A DNA stretch of 64,000 bases from Myxococcus stipitatus (GCF_021412625.1 NZ_JAKCFI010000002.1:620001-684000); one strand, 5' to 3'; positions 44,540 to 54,669 are shown, counted from the first letter of the stretch. A program made the numbers and translations. Notes: generated by a model not told the origin, from the sequence alone.

Positions 44540-47500
44540 TCACTCTTCTGGCGTGAGCCAGTCCATGAGTTCGTCGGACAGGCCCTGGACGATGCCGAAC
44601 ATGCCCGTCAAGGAGCCTAGCGTTCCGAACCTCGCTCCGTAGCGGAGGGCGGCCAGGTCGTCCATGGTTCCCAGGGTGGCGGTATGGTTCGCAATCGTGG
44701 TGAAGGAACTGGTATCCGCGGTGACCGACTGCGTGAAGTACCCGAGCCCTACACCGAAAGCCCCGAGACCCACTGCCACCGGTGCGCTCATGCCCGCCCC
44801 GACGGCGGCCAGGCCCAAGGCCACGCGTCGCGACCACCGCGAGATGAGGCGATTGAACCGCCGGCGCTCCTTCGCTCGCTCCTTCTGCCGGAGCTCCCGG
44901 GCCTCGCGGTCCTTCGCGTCCCGGGCGCTCATCTCATGCGCGGCCTTCTGGATTTCGAGGGCGCGATGGTCGAATTGCTCGAGGTTGAAGGAGAGTCCAC
45001 GCATCGCCTGCTCCGCCTGTGCAATCGCGCTGGCGGTCTCGTGCAAGCGCTTCTCCAGTTCGTACAGCTGCCTTGCCCGCTCCAGCGCGGCGGATGCCTT
45101 CCTTTGCCGCTTGGAGGGCGCCGGCGCGTCACGCTGGGCCTGCACCGGGGCCGCGGCCGCCTCGTTGGAGGGCACGGGAACGGGGTCGACGTTCGCCTTG
45201 GGCCGCGAGTACTCGTGCTGGGAGTTGCCGGGGTTGAGCGGGTTGGCCCCGCCGTTGCCGCCTCCTCCGCCGCCAGAGCCGGGCCCTGAGTCGCCGCCAT
45301 GCTCGGGAATGAGCGGGTCGCTGCTACCGCCGCCTCCGCCTTCGCCGCGACACCCTCCGGGGAGGCGGAACGAGAGTCCGCCGCCGGTGCCTTGGGTGCC
45401 CGGTCCGCTCCAGCCTGTCTCCTCGCACAGGCCGGTCGGGTCGGTCACGCTCGTCGGGTTGTTCCAGGCGTAGCTGTAGCGGTTGAGGTCCGCGAGCGCG
45501 AAGGGAGATTGGACGATGGGGTCGGGGCTGATGAAGCGCCCCACCGACGGGTCGTACATCCGCCCTCGCATGAAGGTGAAGCCCCCATCGTCGCGGCCCT
45601 CGTGACCGGTGAAGCCCCGGGTGACCAGGGAGGCGGTGCTGAACAGCGCGGACTGCGTCCAGTCGAGCGGATCTCGTGGCTGGCCCCAGGCGGTGTAGCT
45701 GCGCCGCTCCACCACCGCGCCCGTGTCGTCCGTCACGACGGTGGTCGAGCCCAGCTCGTCCGCGAGCAGGAAGTGGGTGTCGGAGTCGACGATGGTTCCC
45801 TGGCCGTCGTAGACGCGTGTCAGCTCGGCGATGGTCGCGTTGCCGACCTTGACCAGGTGCGTGTGCCGCGCCGAGTTCAAGGGCTCCTTCACGTTCCGCT
45901 CACGCCGATACCAATCGCCGATGGTCAGCGTCTCGAGCCCGCTCTGCCCGTCGAAGCGGCGCACGCGGTTGCCGTTCGCGTCGTAGTCGAACTCCAGCTC
46001 GTATGCCGGCAGGCTGAAGATGGATTTGACGCGTCCGAGCGGGTCATACGTCAGCGCCGTGTTGACGCCATCGACCGAGCGGGCAATCAGCTCGCCGTTT
46101 TCGTTGTACCAGAACGAGGCGTCCCCCGCGCTCTGCAGGCGCTCGTCGTGATAGGTGTAGGTGCCGACATCCGGGCGCTCCAGCAGGTTGCCGAACCGGT
46201 CGTACGTGAAGCTCGCGTCGTGGGTGGCGCCTCCCTTCGTGGCCTTCGTCTCCAGGAGGCGGTGCTTCGGGTCGTAGATGAAGGACTCGCTCTGGTTGGC
46301 GAGCGCGTCGACCCGCTTGCGCAGGTCCAGGGTCTTGGTCCATTCCACCCGCAGGTCCTGCACGGTGGTGGCCGCGCCCTGGGGCTGGAACACGGAGCGG
46401 ATCGACTCGAGCCGCCCGGTCTCCTCGTGGAAGGTCCGCGTCGTGACGATGCCATTGCCGAAGCGCTCCTCCTCGACGCCGCCGTAGGGGTCCGCTCGCA
46501 GCTGCTCCCACAGGTTGAAGCCCGCCGCGGGGTTCTCGATGCCATTGAGGCGCAGCAGGTTCCCGAAGTCGTCGTACTGCATCGTCACGGTGAACTGGGT
46601 CGGGTAGCGCAGGCTTCCCGGCCTGCCGAACGCGTCATAGGCCGTCTGCATCCGGAAGACCTCGCCGTCGATGTTCCAGTCCGTGGAGACCGACCGCCCG
46701 AACGCATCGTACAGGTGGGTCATCGCGATTCCGTCGCGCGAGACCGCCTGGTGCAGGAACCCGGGACGGGTCACGTCATAGGTCCATGTCGCGCTGCCTC
46801 CCTCCGAGTCCACGATGGTCGTCGGCCGCCCCAGGTCGTCATACTCGTAGATGAGCGTCTGGCCGCGCGCGTCGAGCGAGGTCCGCAGCTGCCCGAGCGG
46901 GTCGTAGTCGAAGGTCTGCTGCCCCGTCTGCTTGTCTTCCATCGCCAGCCGCCGGTTGTAGAGGTCCAGCAGGAACAGGGTCGGGGCGCGCAGGGCGGTC
47001 GGCTGGCAGGGTTCGATCCGGTACAGACCCTCGAAGTGGCCGTAGCGGTAGCACATCTCGGTCGCGGTGCTCGGGGCATCCTCCCTGTGTCCGTCCGCCG
47101 TGCGCACGATGTTCCCGCGCGTGTCGGAGAGGAGCCACGTCCGGTTGCCGTCCGGGTCGATCTGCGTCGTCTTCAAGCCGTCATATTGCCACCGCGTCGT
47201 GATGACCCCTTCGATGTTCCCCGGGTCGACGCGCTCGATGATGCGGTCGCGGTTGTCATATTCCATGCGCGTCCAGACAGGGGACTCGCCGGTCTTCGCC
47301 GGATGGGACACGCGCACCAGGCGGCCGCGATAGTCGTAGTCGGCATAGTTGGCGACCTCGTACTCTCCCTTGAAGCCCTTGCTGACGGACTGCACCGGGC
47401 GGCCCAGCTCGTCGAAGGTCGTCTCCGAGTAGCCGAGGCCCGGGGCCTCGACGATGACCCTGGGGGGCATGAACGCCAGGGGCTCGTAGGTGATGGACGT

Positions 47501-50500
47501 GCCCGGCGTCATCGCCGTGTTCTGGCTCCAGGTCTGGTTGAAGGTCGGGCGCCCGAAGCCGTCGTAGTCGCTGATGGACTTCACCCCATCCGGTGAGGTG
47601 GAGGAGAGGACGAGTCCCATGCCCGGTTCCCAGAGGCGCGTGGAGGTGTGTCCCAGCCCGTTGGTGGTGGTGACGGGGAAGACGCCGTCCGAGCCGTACT
47701 GGAGGGTGAGGCCGCGCTCGTTGCCCTCGCCGTCCCAGGTCAGGACGGTGGACGTGTTGCCGAACGAGTCATACCCATAGCGGGTGCTGTAGCGGTACTC
47801 GGCCTGGGTGGGCTCGACGATGACGAGGTTGGGCTCTCCCTGGGGCGTGTACGTGGTCTGGACCGTGCGCGTCCTGGACTCCGGCAGGGAGCCGGGGAGC
47901 TTGTGGGTGACCTTCTCTTCGCGGACGAGGCCCAGCTGCCACGGACCGAGCCGGTGTTCGTAGGTCAGGTCGGTCTCGTACCGCGAGCCGGAGACGAGGT
48001 CCTCGGAGTAGAAGCGCGTCGGGAAGCCCAGCTCGTCATAGTCGTGGTGGATGTTCGGGTTCTCGGCGTCGGGGAACGAGGAGTACCCGCGCTTGGTGTG
48101 CTTCAGCGGGAAGATGCCGACCTGGGCGTCCGCGTCCGCCAACTCCGCGAACTGCTCCGGCGTCAGCTTCGTCCAGTGGAACCCGCCATAGGTCCAGCTC
48201 CAGGAGTCGAACTTCTCGAAGGTCCTCACCTCCGTGGAGCGCGTCAGGGTGGAGAAGAAATAGGACGGGCACTGGCCCTGGTTGACCAGGAAGCCGCAGG
48301 GGCCGAACCAGTCGGGCGCCACCTGCCAGTCCGGGTCGCCGTGGAAGTCCGCTCGGGGAACCAGGGTGTATTGGTTCTGCGTCAGGACGGCGAAATCGGG
48401 GCCCCCCGGGTTCGAATCACTCCGGATCGTGACGGATTGCAGCAGCTTGCCGGCATGGGGCGCGGCCCGGCCGTTGTAATTGATGAGCGCGGTGCGGGTC
48501 GAATAGGTCTCGAGGCGCACGTTGAAGGCGTCCAGGGGCGGCGCGTCGGGGCCGGTGGCCCCGTCGTCGCGGACGCTGCGATGCTCGAAGCCGAGGAACT
48601 GGTGACTCTGGAGGAACTGCTGCGCGTTGCTGTAGAAGTAATCGGTCTTCCGCGAGCCGACCGTGGGCGAGATGCCTGTCGGTGAGAGGAGGGCGGCCAC
48701 GAGGGGACGGGTGTCGAAGACCCGTCTGGAGTCCACGGCGCTCTCCAGCCCCGGGAACGGGACGAAGGCCTCGCGGTAGACGTCCAGGTCGGACATGGGC
48801 TTGTAGAGCGCCATCCAGCTCGCGCCGTTCCCGTTGGTGAGTCGCTGCATCAGGTCGGGGACGTCGCCCTTGCGGACGTGGAAGTCCAGCAGCCAGGGGT
48901 TGTTGGACGGGTCGCTGTCGTTGTCGGGGTTGCGGGTGCGCACCAGCACGTCGGTGAGGCCGTCGGCGTTGTAGTCACCCAGCGAGAGCGCGCGCTCGTC
49001 CATCAGCCAGGGGAGCGGCGGCAGCGTCGTCATGCTCCATTGGAGGGGCGCGCCCGCCTGGAGCGGATACTTGATGACCATGGGCTGGGCGTTGGTGTCC
49101 GAGGGGACGCCGTTGCGAATCAGCAGCTCGTCGCGACCATCGCGGTCCCAGTCGACGAGGCGCGCGGAGAGGAACTGCGCGTGGTACGAGGTGGCGCCGA
49201 GCGTCTGCATCCAGTCATGGCTGCGCACGAAGAAGCCGCCGATGTTGAGCCACACCTCGATGCGCCCGGCCCAGGCCGCGCCGACATCCGGGAGCAGCTT
49301 GCCGTCCTTCTGGTTCACGAAGGGGCTCAGGCCGTTCGCCGCGAGGGTGGCCTCGGATTCGAAGCGGACCACGTCCGGGAACCCATCGCCGTTGACGTCG
49401 CCCACCTTGCTTTCGCTGTCGGCGTTGCCCCGGCACAGGGCGCCGTACCACTCCAGGCAGGCGCGGTTGCCACCGTTGGCGGCGTGCAGGCGCTGGTAGT
49501 AGTCGAACGGCAGCCCCGTGTTCCGGGTGTAGAAGTCGTACTCCTGGGCGTGCTGGCCGAGCTTCCGGTGGAAGACGAGGGCCTGGTAGGTCTTGCCGCG
49601 CAGTTGCTCCGGGCTGAACCACGCGCCGTTCTCCCACAAGGGAGGCCACTCGCCGGGCTTGGACGCGAGGTGGGCCCCGCTGCGGTCATAGCCGCTGATG
49701 GTCAGCAGGTTGTCCGTGCCGTCGCCGTCGAAGTCCATGACATGGATCTTGTCCATGGCGGAGCACGGGAAGGTCGTCAGCGTCACCGGCGTGAAGGTGT
49801 AGGGATTGAGGTAGCTCCTGTTCTCCAGGTAGACCCAGTGCCCCTGATACAGGGTCGAGCCCTCCAGGCCCGGCGGCAGCGTCTTGGAGCCGTTCTTCGG
49901 GTCGAAATAAGAGTCTCGGGTGTCGCTCTCGGCGCACACCATCAGGTCGGAGAGCCCGTCGCCGTTGAAGTCACCAGGGGCGACGATCAAGGCGTGATTG
50001 GCATAGGGGGCATAGGTGTCCGCGACGGAGAAGCCCTGGGGGAGGCCTGGAGTCTGCCGCAGCACCTGGATGTTCGGCGCGAATCCCCACAGCAGCGGCT
50101 GGTCGGAGTGGTTGCCGAAGGGGACCAGGACGTCCGTGCGGTCATCACCGTCCAGCTCGAAGGTCGCGCTGGAGACGGCGTCTCCGGGCAGCAGGTAGGT
50201 GTGGCAGTTCTTGGCGTAATCACAGACCTCGACCGGCTCCTGGGGAATCGGCAGCGGGGCCCTCACCGGGATGTCGGTGTCGATGATCTGCGAGTCCTGC
50301 GGAGAGGGACGGATGGCCCAGAAGCTCCAGGTCTGGGCCTGCCCGCCGCCCTCCCACCAGGGGGCGACCAGGATGTCGGTGGTCCCATCCTGGTTGCCGT
50401 CGAGCTGGAGCATCTGGAACACGGCCTCGTGGTCCTGCTCGGGGATGCCGTGTACGGGGAAGAGCCTCTGGTCGAAGGCGAAGTCCTCGTCCTTGTCATC

Positions 50501-51562
50501 GAGGAGGATGTCTCCGTAATAGCCGCCGGCCTGCCAGGTGAACTCGGTGGCGCGCTTGCAGACAGCGGCGCCGTTCTCCTGGACGCACTCCTGGATGCTC
50601 TGCAGGAGGGAGCGCTTCGTCGTCGACGCGCTGTTGGTGTAGGTGAGGATGTAGTTGCGCACCATGCGCTCGCCAGCGGTGGCGATGGCGGACGGCGCGA
50701 AGGTCGAGATGCTCTTGAGCCGGAAGGACTGCCGGTAGCGGGTGAACGAGAAGAAGCCGTTGAAGATCTCCTCCTGGGGCAGGCGCTCGTACTGGAAGGT
50801 GACGCGGCGCGTGTTGTTGACGTACCGGATTTCGCTCAGCCGGTGGTCCAGGCGGGAGTGCGTCCCCAGCGGGTCGGTGAGGTTGTCCGTGAAGACGTAG
50901 TGATAGGTCATCGCGTTGCCGTGTGGGTCCCGGACGCGGGTCAGCTTCCATTCGTAGGGCTTCTTGACGGGGCCTCCCGCCGCGTCGATGTCGAAGCTGT
51001 AGACGCGGCTCTGGTCGTCCGTGCCGTAGAAGTGGCTCGAGCCATCCGGCAATTGCAGCTCGAAGCCGGGGCGACCGTCATCCGAGGTCCGCGCGATGAC
51101 CCGGCTGCCGTCGTCGCTGTACTTGCGGTAGACGCGGCCGATCTTCAGCCCGTTCTTCATGCCGACCAGCCGCATGCCGTCGAGGCAGAGCCAGTCCGCG
51201 GGGAACTCGGGGAGGCTCTCGTTCACCTCGTCCCTGAAGGTGATGGCGTGGAGCGCCGCGTCGTCGCTCAGGATGCGGCCACAGCGTTTGATGCTCGAGG
51301 TCGCGGCGAGGGAGAACCCCACGCCCAGCTCCCCGCTTTCGGTGTGGCTGCTGTAGTGGATGCTGACGGAAGGGGACAGGGCGCCGATGCCAGGAGGGAC
51401 CTGGATGGGAATGGACGCCACCGCCTGGCCTGTCGACGTCACGGACAGGTCGCCGCCGGTGTTGCCCGTGGGCGCTGTTTGACTCAGGTGACCATCTGGG
51501 CTGGCGGCGCTGGCCGTGCCGAGGGCCAGCAGCACCAGCGCTGTGAATATGGGGGATCTCAT
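44540..51562 (-). CDS. Secreted SpvB/Rhs-repeat protein with membrane-active-like C-terminal tip
   Basis: The 2340-residue protein has a Sec signal (SPIFTALVLLALGTASA), a SpvB-like N-terminus (residues about 30-330), FG-GAP/VCBS-type repeats (for example APGDFNGDGLSDLMV, VGDVNGDGFPDVV) and Rhs/YD repeats to about residue 1960. The Rhs core ends in GRFISPDPIVQSPFALADLNRYSY and a PTSVTDPTGL motif (DPTG from residue 2041). A variable tip of about 295 residues follows: glycine-rich linker, long coiled coil with alternating charge, and a hydrophobic hairpin (RRVALGLAAVGAGMSAPVAV). It resembles TcC/TcB shells that enclose a toxin. The tip has no known nuclease motif. GGAGA upstream supports ATG 51562. 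Confidence 0.88.
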   Translation of the reverse strand: MRSPIFTALVLLALGTASAASPDGHLSQTAPTGNTGGDLSVTSTGQAVASIPIQVPPGIGALSPSVSIHYSSHTESGELGVGFSLAATSSIKRCGRILSDDAALHAITFRDEVNESLPEFPADWLCLDGMRLVGMKNGLKIGRVYRKYSDDGSRVIARTSDDGRPGFELQLPDGSSHFYGTDDQSRVYSFDIDAAGGPVKKPYEWKLTRVRDPHGNAMTYHYVFTDNLTDPLGTHSRLDHRLSEIRYVNNTRRVTFQYERLPQEEIFNGFFSFTRYRQSFRLKSISTFAPSAIATAGERMVRNYILTYTNSASTTKRSLLQSIQECVQENGAAVCKRATEFTWQAGGYYGDILLDDKDEDFAFDQRLFPVHGIPEQDHEAVFQMLQLDGNQDGTTDILVAPWWEGGGQAQTWSFWAIRPSPQDSQIIDTDIPVRAPLPIPQEPVEVCDYAKNCHTYLLPGDAVSSATFELDGDDRTDVLVPFGNHSDQPLLWGFAPNIQVLRQTPGLPQGFSVADTYAPYANHALIVAPGDFNGDGLSDLMVCAESDTRDSYFDPKNGSKTLPPGLEGSTLYQGHWVYLENRSYLNPYTFTPVTLTTFPCSAMDKIHVMDFDGDGTDNLLTISGYDRSGAHLASKPGEWPPLWENGAWFSPEQLRGKTYQALVFHRKLGQHAQEYDFYTRNTGLPFDYYQRLHAANGGNRACLEWYGALCRGNADSESKVGDVNGDGFPDVVRFESEATLAANGLSPFVNQKDGKLLPDVGAAWAGRIEVWLNIGGFFVRSHDWMQTLGATSYHAQFLSARLVDWDRDGRDELLIRNGVPSDTNAQPMVIKYPLQAGAPLQWSMTTLPPLPWLMDERALSLGDYNADGLTDVLVRTRNPDNDSDPSNNPWLLDFHVRKGDVPDLMQRLTNGNGASWMALYKPMSDLDVYREAFVPFPGLESAVDSRRVFDTRPLVAALLSPTGISPTVGSRKTDYFYSNAQQFLQSHQFLGFEHRSVRDDGATGPDAPPLDAFNVRLETYSTRTALINYNGRAAPHAGKLLQSVTIRSDSNPGGPDFAVLTQNQYTLVPRADFHGDPDWQVAPDWFGPCGFLVNQGQCPSYFFSTLTRSTEVRTFEKFDSWSWTYGGFHWTKLTPEQFAELADADAQVGIFPLKHTKRGYSSFPDAENPNIHHDYDELGFPTRFYSEDLVSGSRYETDLTYEHRLGPWQLGLVREEKVTHKLPGSLPESRTRTVQTTYTPQGEPNLVIVEPTQAEYRYSTRYGYDSFGNTSTVLTWDGEGNERGLTLQYGSDGVFPVTTTNGLGHTSTRLWEPGMGLVLSSTSPDGVKSISDYDGFGRPTFNQTWSQNTAMTPGTSITYEPLAFMPPRVIVEAPGLGYSETTFDELGRPVQSVSKGFKGEYEVANYADYDYRGRLVRVSHPAKTGESPVWTRMEYDNRDRIIERVDPGNIEGVITTRWQYDGLKTTQIDPDGNRTWLLSDTRGNIVRTADGHREDAPSTATEMCYRYGHFEGLYRIEPCQPTALRAPTLFLLDLYNRRLAMEDKQTGQQTFDYDPLGQLRTSLDARGQTLIYEYDDLGRPTTIVDSEGGSATWTYDVTRPGFLHQAVSRDGIAMTHLYDAFGRSVSTDWNIDGEVFRMQTAYDAFGRPGSLRYPTQFTVTMQYDDFGNLLRLNGIENPAAGFNLWEQLRADPYGGVEEERFGNGIVTTRTFHEETGRLESIRSVFQPQGAATTVQDLRVEWTKTLDLRKRVDALANQSESFIYDPKHRLLETKATKGGATHDASFTYDRFGNLLERPDVGTYTYHDERLQSAGDASFWYNENGELIARSVDGVNTALTYDPLGRVKSIFSLPAYELEFDYDANGNRVRRFDGQSGLETLTIGDWYRRERNVKEPLNSARHTHLVKVGNATIAELTRVYDGQGTIVDSDTHFLLADELGSTTVVTDDTGAVVERRSYTAWGQPRDPLDWTQSALFSTASLVTRGFTGHEGRDDGGFTFMRGRMYDPSVGRFISPDPIVQSPFALADLNRYSYAWNNPTSVTDPTGLCEETGWSGPGTQGTGGGLSFRLPGGCRGEGGGGGSSDPLIPEHGGDSGPGSGGGGGGNGGANPLNPGNSQHEYSRPKANVDPVPVPSNEAAAAPVQAQRDAPAPSKRQRKASAALERARQLYELEKRLHETASAIAQAEQAMRGLSFNLEQFDHRALEIQKAAHEMSARDAKDREARELRQKERAKERRRFNRLISRWSRRVALGLAAVGAGMSAPVAVGLGAFGVGLGYFTQSVTADTSSFTTIANHTATLGTMDDLAALRYGARFGTLGSLTGMFGIVQGLSDELMDWLTPEE

Positions 51563-51945
51563 CACGATGTCTCCGCCGCCCCGGGGTGGGGCGTAACGGA
51601 GATGACGTGGGAGGCGCGTGAATCCCCTCACCGGGGGGCGCAGGTAATGTCGAGGGGGGGCGCTGGCCGAAGGCGCGGGCGCTCCACGGAGGCGAGGGCG
51701 CTCCAGAAGTACCGAACCGCGGCTTGTCCCACGAAGTCGTCGGGATACAACGGGACTGGAGCCCCGTTACCTCACCGTGTGGCTCCGCGCTGGCGTCGGT
51801 GGAGCCCTCGCGCGTCCTCTCCCTCGGACTGGGGCGCTGCTATCGTCCCTCGGTGTCGCGTGCGCGACAGCCCTGCCGCGGTGGTCCCCGCGTGCTCGAG
51901 GCCGTCGCGCATGCCGCCGAGGACACCAGGTCCGGGGGGACTTCC
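51563..51945. other. Divergent intergenic region between Rhs and SitA genes
   Basis: 383 bp between two divergent genes. It should hold both promoters, but no convincing -35/-10 pair or operator is visible; a short inverted repeat (AACGGG/CCCGTT) occurs near 51750-51770. No gene is supported. Confidence 0.4.
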
Positions 51946-52671
51946 ATGGCGATGTTGCGTGTGTGGTGGGTGGTGCTGCTGTGCTTGCTGGGCGGCTGCG
52001 CGTCGGCGCCCGTCGCTGGGCGCGTCGAGCTGCCGCGCGAGGACGACTCCGCGGAGGACTGCACCGAGGCGGCTGAGGAGGACGACGACGAGGGGTGCGT
52101 CACCGTGGCGTGCGTTGGTGACACCTGTGGCCTGTACCAATGCGAGGACGTGTCGTCCGCGCCGCTGGCCCTCCGAGGTGGTGGCGTCGCGGCGCCGATG
52201 GTGGGCGTTGGCACCTCACCTCAGCGTTACTGGGGCGCCCCGCAGGTCATGCCCGGCCGCGAGCCGGTGTTCGTCATACGTTGGCACCGGCGGGAGGAAC
52301 TCCCATCACAGAAGGCACTCCGCAAGGCGCGCGAGGCGTGGGAGAAGGTCCCGAAGGAGAAACACCACATCTTCCCTCGCGCTTTTGAGAAGTACTTCGA
52401 GGAGCAGGGCATCAATATCCACGAGTATGCCCTCGCCATCGACGTGAAGCGTCACAAGGAGATTCACGGGGGGGGGGCCGAAGGCGCACCGTGGAACAAG
52501 GACTGGTCCGATTACATCGAGCGCCTCAACAAGCGTCTCCCGAAGCGAGAGACGAGGCGCCTTCTCTTCGAGCGCGCCGGCTACCTCATTCAGAAGTACC
52601 GTCTCGTCGGGATGCCCATGTCGTACTGGCAGCAGCTCACTGCGAACATGCGTCTTGCGGAGGATGGGTGA
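51946..52671 (+). CDS. sitA: SitA-like polymorphic toxin lipoprotein (TIGR02269/DUF2380-like)
   Basis: The 241-residue product has a clear lipoprotein signal (LGGC, Cys18, Ala at +2), then an acidic region with cysteines (CTEAAEE, CVTVACVGDTCG) and a C-terminal toxin domain with KHHIFPRAFEKYFEEQG (H140-H141), IDVKRHKEIHGG and WNKDW. These resemble HNH/endonuclease-VII-type HH motifs. The pattern matches the myxobacterial SitA lipoproteins that are passed between kin cells by TraA/TraB-dependent outer-membrane exchange; SitA6 is the best match I recall because of its partner gene. Toxin activity (probable nuclease) is inferred. Confidence 0.82.
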   Translation: MAMLRVWWVVLLCLLGGCASAPVAGRVELPREDDSAEDCTEAAEEDDDEGCVTVACVGDTCGLYQCEDVSSAPLALRGGGVAAPMVGVGTSPQRYWGAPQVMPGREPVFVIRWHRREELPSQKALRKAREAWEKVPKEKHHIFPRAFEKYFEEQGINIHEYALAIDVKRHKEIHGGGAEGAPWNKDWSDYIERLNKRLPKRETRRLLFERAGYLIQKYRLVGMPMSYWQQLTANMRLAEDG

Positions 52672-53414
52672 TGCGCTACTACCTGCTCAGGCTCATCACC
52701 GACTTGGCCGCCACCACGGTTCGGTGGTCCGCCACCGGGCGGCGGAGGTGGGGGCTGCCGGGGACGGAGTGCCCCGAGTGCGGGGGCGGGGGAGGGGGCG
52801 TGGGCCTCGACTACCCGAGCGCCGACCTGTCCTCGCTGCCGGAGGAGCGGGAGTATCGGAGGGCACGATTGGCTCCTTGGGACGAGTACGTCCGACTCCG
52901 CGACCTCTGCTCGCCGTTCCTCCCGCCGGGGGCCGTGGTGGAGCCAGGGATGGGGATGGGGCCATTGGTGGGCCGCGTGAGAGGCCGTCCCCCACAGGTT
53001 GCGATGGATGGGGTGTGGCACCTCTACGCCCAGCCCGAGGGCGTGGAACGGCTCGTCACCGCCGGGCTGAGGGGCATCAAGCCCGAACCGACCGCCTTGA
53101 ATGTCTCGCGTGATGTGCCCCCGCTCTTGGAGCTCGAACTGCTGGTGGCTGGCGACTACGCGCTCAAGTACCGCCCCGAGCCGCTGGGAGAGCCGTGCCC
53201 CATTTGCGGGATACAGCAGACCACTGAAGCGCCGTACCTCTGGGAACTCGATGAGGCATCCCTGCCGGAGGCAGACGTCTTTCGCTTCTTTCACCATCCT
53301 GGGTGCATCATCGCGAGCGAGCGCTTCGTGGAGGTACTCCGCGGCATGGGGGACACTGGCATCCGGGCGACGGAGATTGTTCCTCCTGCCGCACGCGAGG
53401 CAGGGGCGCTGTAG
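52671..53414 (+). CDS. sitI: SitI6-like double-CXXCG immunity protein
   Basis: The 247-residue protein begins MRYYLLRLITDLAATTV and carries two CXXCG motifs: CPECG at residues 34-38 and CPICG at 176-180, the hallmark of the myxobacterial double-CXXCG paralogue family now tied to SitI6 immunity. The four cysteines probably bind zinc. The ATG overlaps the SitA stop by one base (TGATG), and GGAGG precedes it, so toxin and immunity are translationally coupled. It should neutralise the incoming or self-made toxin. Confidence 0.85.
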   Translation: MRYYLLRLITDLAATTVRWSATGRRRWGLPGTECPECGGGGGGVGLDYPSADLSSLPEEREYRRARLAPWDEYVRLRDLCSPFLPPGAVVEPGMGMGPLVGRVRGRPPQVAMDGVWHLYAQPEGVERLVTAGLRGIKPEPTALNVSRDVPPLLELELLVAGDYALKYRPEPLGEPCPICGIQQTTEAPYLWELDEASLPEADVFRFFHHPGCIIASERFVEVLRGMGDTGIRATEIVPPAAREAGAL

Positions 53415-53484
53415 TCCACTTCGTGCAGGATGCTACCGCTCCGGTTCCGACGCACGGCGATGAGTCGGCCGGCGGGCGCTGGCG

Positions 53485-54282
53485 TCAGTCGTCGGGGTGG
53501 AGCGTCAGGTGCCCTTCGAGATACGTCACGGCCTTGCCCGACAGCAGCACCCGGTCGTTCCGCTGCTGGCAGTACAGCGTGCCGGTTCGCGGCGACAGCT
53601 GCATCGCGACCATCGACTCCTTGCCCAGCTTCTCGGCCCAGTAGGGCACCAGCGAACAATGCGCGGAGCCCGTGACGGGGTCTTCGAAGATGCTCGCCTG
53701 GGGCGTGAAATATCGCGATACGAAATCGACGTCGCGCCCCCTGGCGGTCGCAACGACGCCACCCGGGTCGAGGTTGATGCGGTCGAGCAGGTTCCGGTCG
53801 GGAGCGAGGCTCCTGATGGTGGCTTCGTCCTCGAACACCAGGACGTAGTCCCGGGCCTTCAGGACCTCGACCGGTTTGGAATGGAAGGCCTCCAGGATGA
53901 GCGGCGGCGCCCGCGCGGGCTCCGGCTTGCGCGACGGAAAATCCAGGGTGATGGACTCCGCGTCGATGCGGACCAACAACTCGCCGCTGTTCGAGTGGAA
54001 CCGGATCGACTCGACGGACCGGTCGAGATGCCGCGCGATCACATGCGCGGCGGCCAGCGTGGCGTGCCCGCACAAGTCCATCTCGATCTCGGGCGTGAAC
54101 CAGCGGATCTCGTAATCCCGCCCCCGGGGGACGAAGAAGGCGGTTTCGGCGACCGCGTTCTCCATCGCGATCCGCTGCATCACGGTGTCGGGCAGCCATG
54201 CCTTCAACGGGCAGACCGCGGCTGGGTTGCCGCCAAACACCCGGTCGGTGAAGGCATCGACCTGGAATATCGGCAGTCGCAT
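53485..54282 (-). CDS. PhzF-family epimerase/isomerase
   Basis: The 265-residue protein matches the PhzF/YddE family: IFQVDAFTDRVFGGNPAAVC at the start, catalytic Glu E46 in NAVAETAFFV, CGHATLAAAHV and a late FEDPVTGSAHCSLVPYW. PhzF itself isomerises dihydro-3-hydroxyanthranilate in phenazine synthesis, but no phenazine genes are seen here, so the substrate is unknown. It faces the SitI gene (convergent, 70 nt gap). Upstream ribosome site is weak. Confidence 0.93.
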   Translation of the reverse strand: MRLPIFQVDAFTDRVFGGNPAAVCPLKAWLPDTVMQRIAMENAVAETAFFVPRGRDYEIRWFTPEIEMDLCGHATLAAAHVIARHLDRSVESIRFHSNSGELLVRIDAESITLDFPSRKPEPARAPPLILEAFHSKPVEVLKARDYVLVFEDEATIRSLAPDRNLLDRINLDPGGVVATARGRDVDFVSRYFTPQASIFEDPVTGSAHCSLVPYWAEKLGKESMVAMQLSPRTGTLYCQQRNDRVLLSGKAVTYLEGHLTLHPDD

Positions 54283-54354
54283 GGGGCGTCCGGGTCTCGT
54301 CGCGCGGGGAACTCCCGCATGAATACCGCCCTTCGTCGCGGGCGGCGGACCCGG

Positions 54355-54393
54355 AAAAGAAAAAGCCCAGCAACCCCGGAGGATTGCTGGGCT
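54355..54393 (-). terminator. Rho-independent terminator of tRNA-Asp
   Basis: Read on the minus strand, a perfect 10-bp stem (AGCCCAGCAA with TTGCTGGGCT, 54364-54373 and 54384-54393) is followed by TTTTTCTTTT. It begins 6 nt after the tRNA 3' end and is a textbook intrinsic terminator. Confidence 0.9.
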
Positions 54394-54399
54394 CTCTAG

Positions 54400-54473
<74 letters not shown>

Positions 54474-54669
54474 AACCCAACCCACTTCCCATGACGAAGA
54501 CGCCTGCAAGATCAGGAACTTGCGGGGCCTGGGACGAGGAGAAGTACGGGACAGGGGGCCGTGCCGTCAAGCGCATTCTGCGCGGCCTCATGCTCCCCTC
54601 GCGCTGAGTCGTTCACTGGTGCCGAGTCCGTCTTGGAGTCGTGAAGGGGCCGGTCCTCTCGCGCGGGCG

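Noticed and set aside
48878..52447. A 1189-codon + strand frame over the Rhs gene
   Set aside because: Antisense shadow of the Rhs gene; low-complexity Val/Gly/Arg composition and no domain.
53485..54282. PhzF as part of a phenazine cluster
   Set aside because: No other phenazine biosynthesis gene is in the neighbourhood; PhzF-like proteins are often stand-alone.
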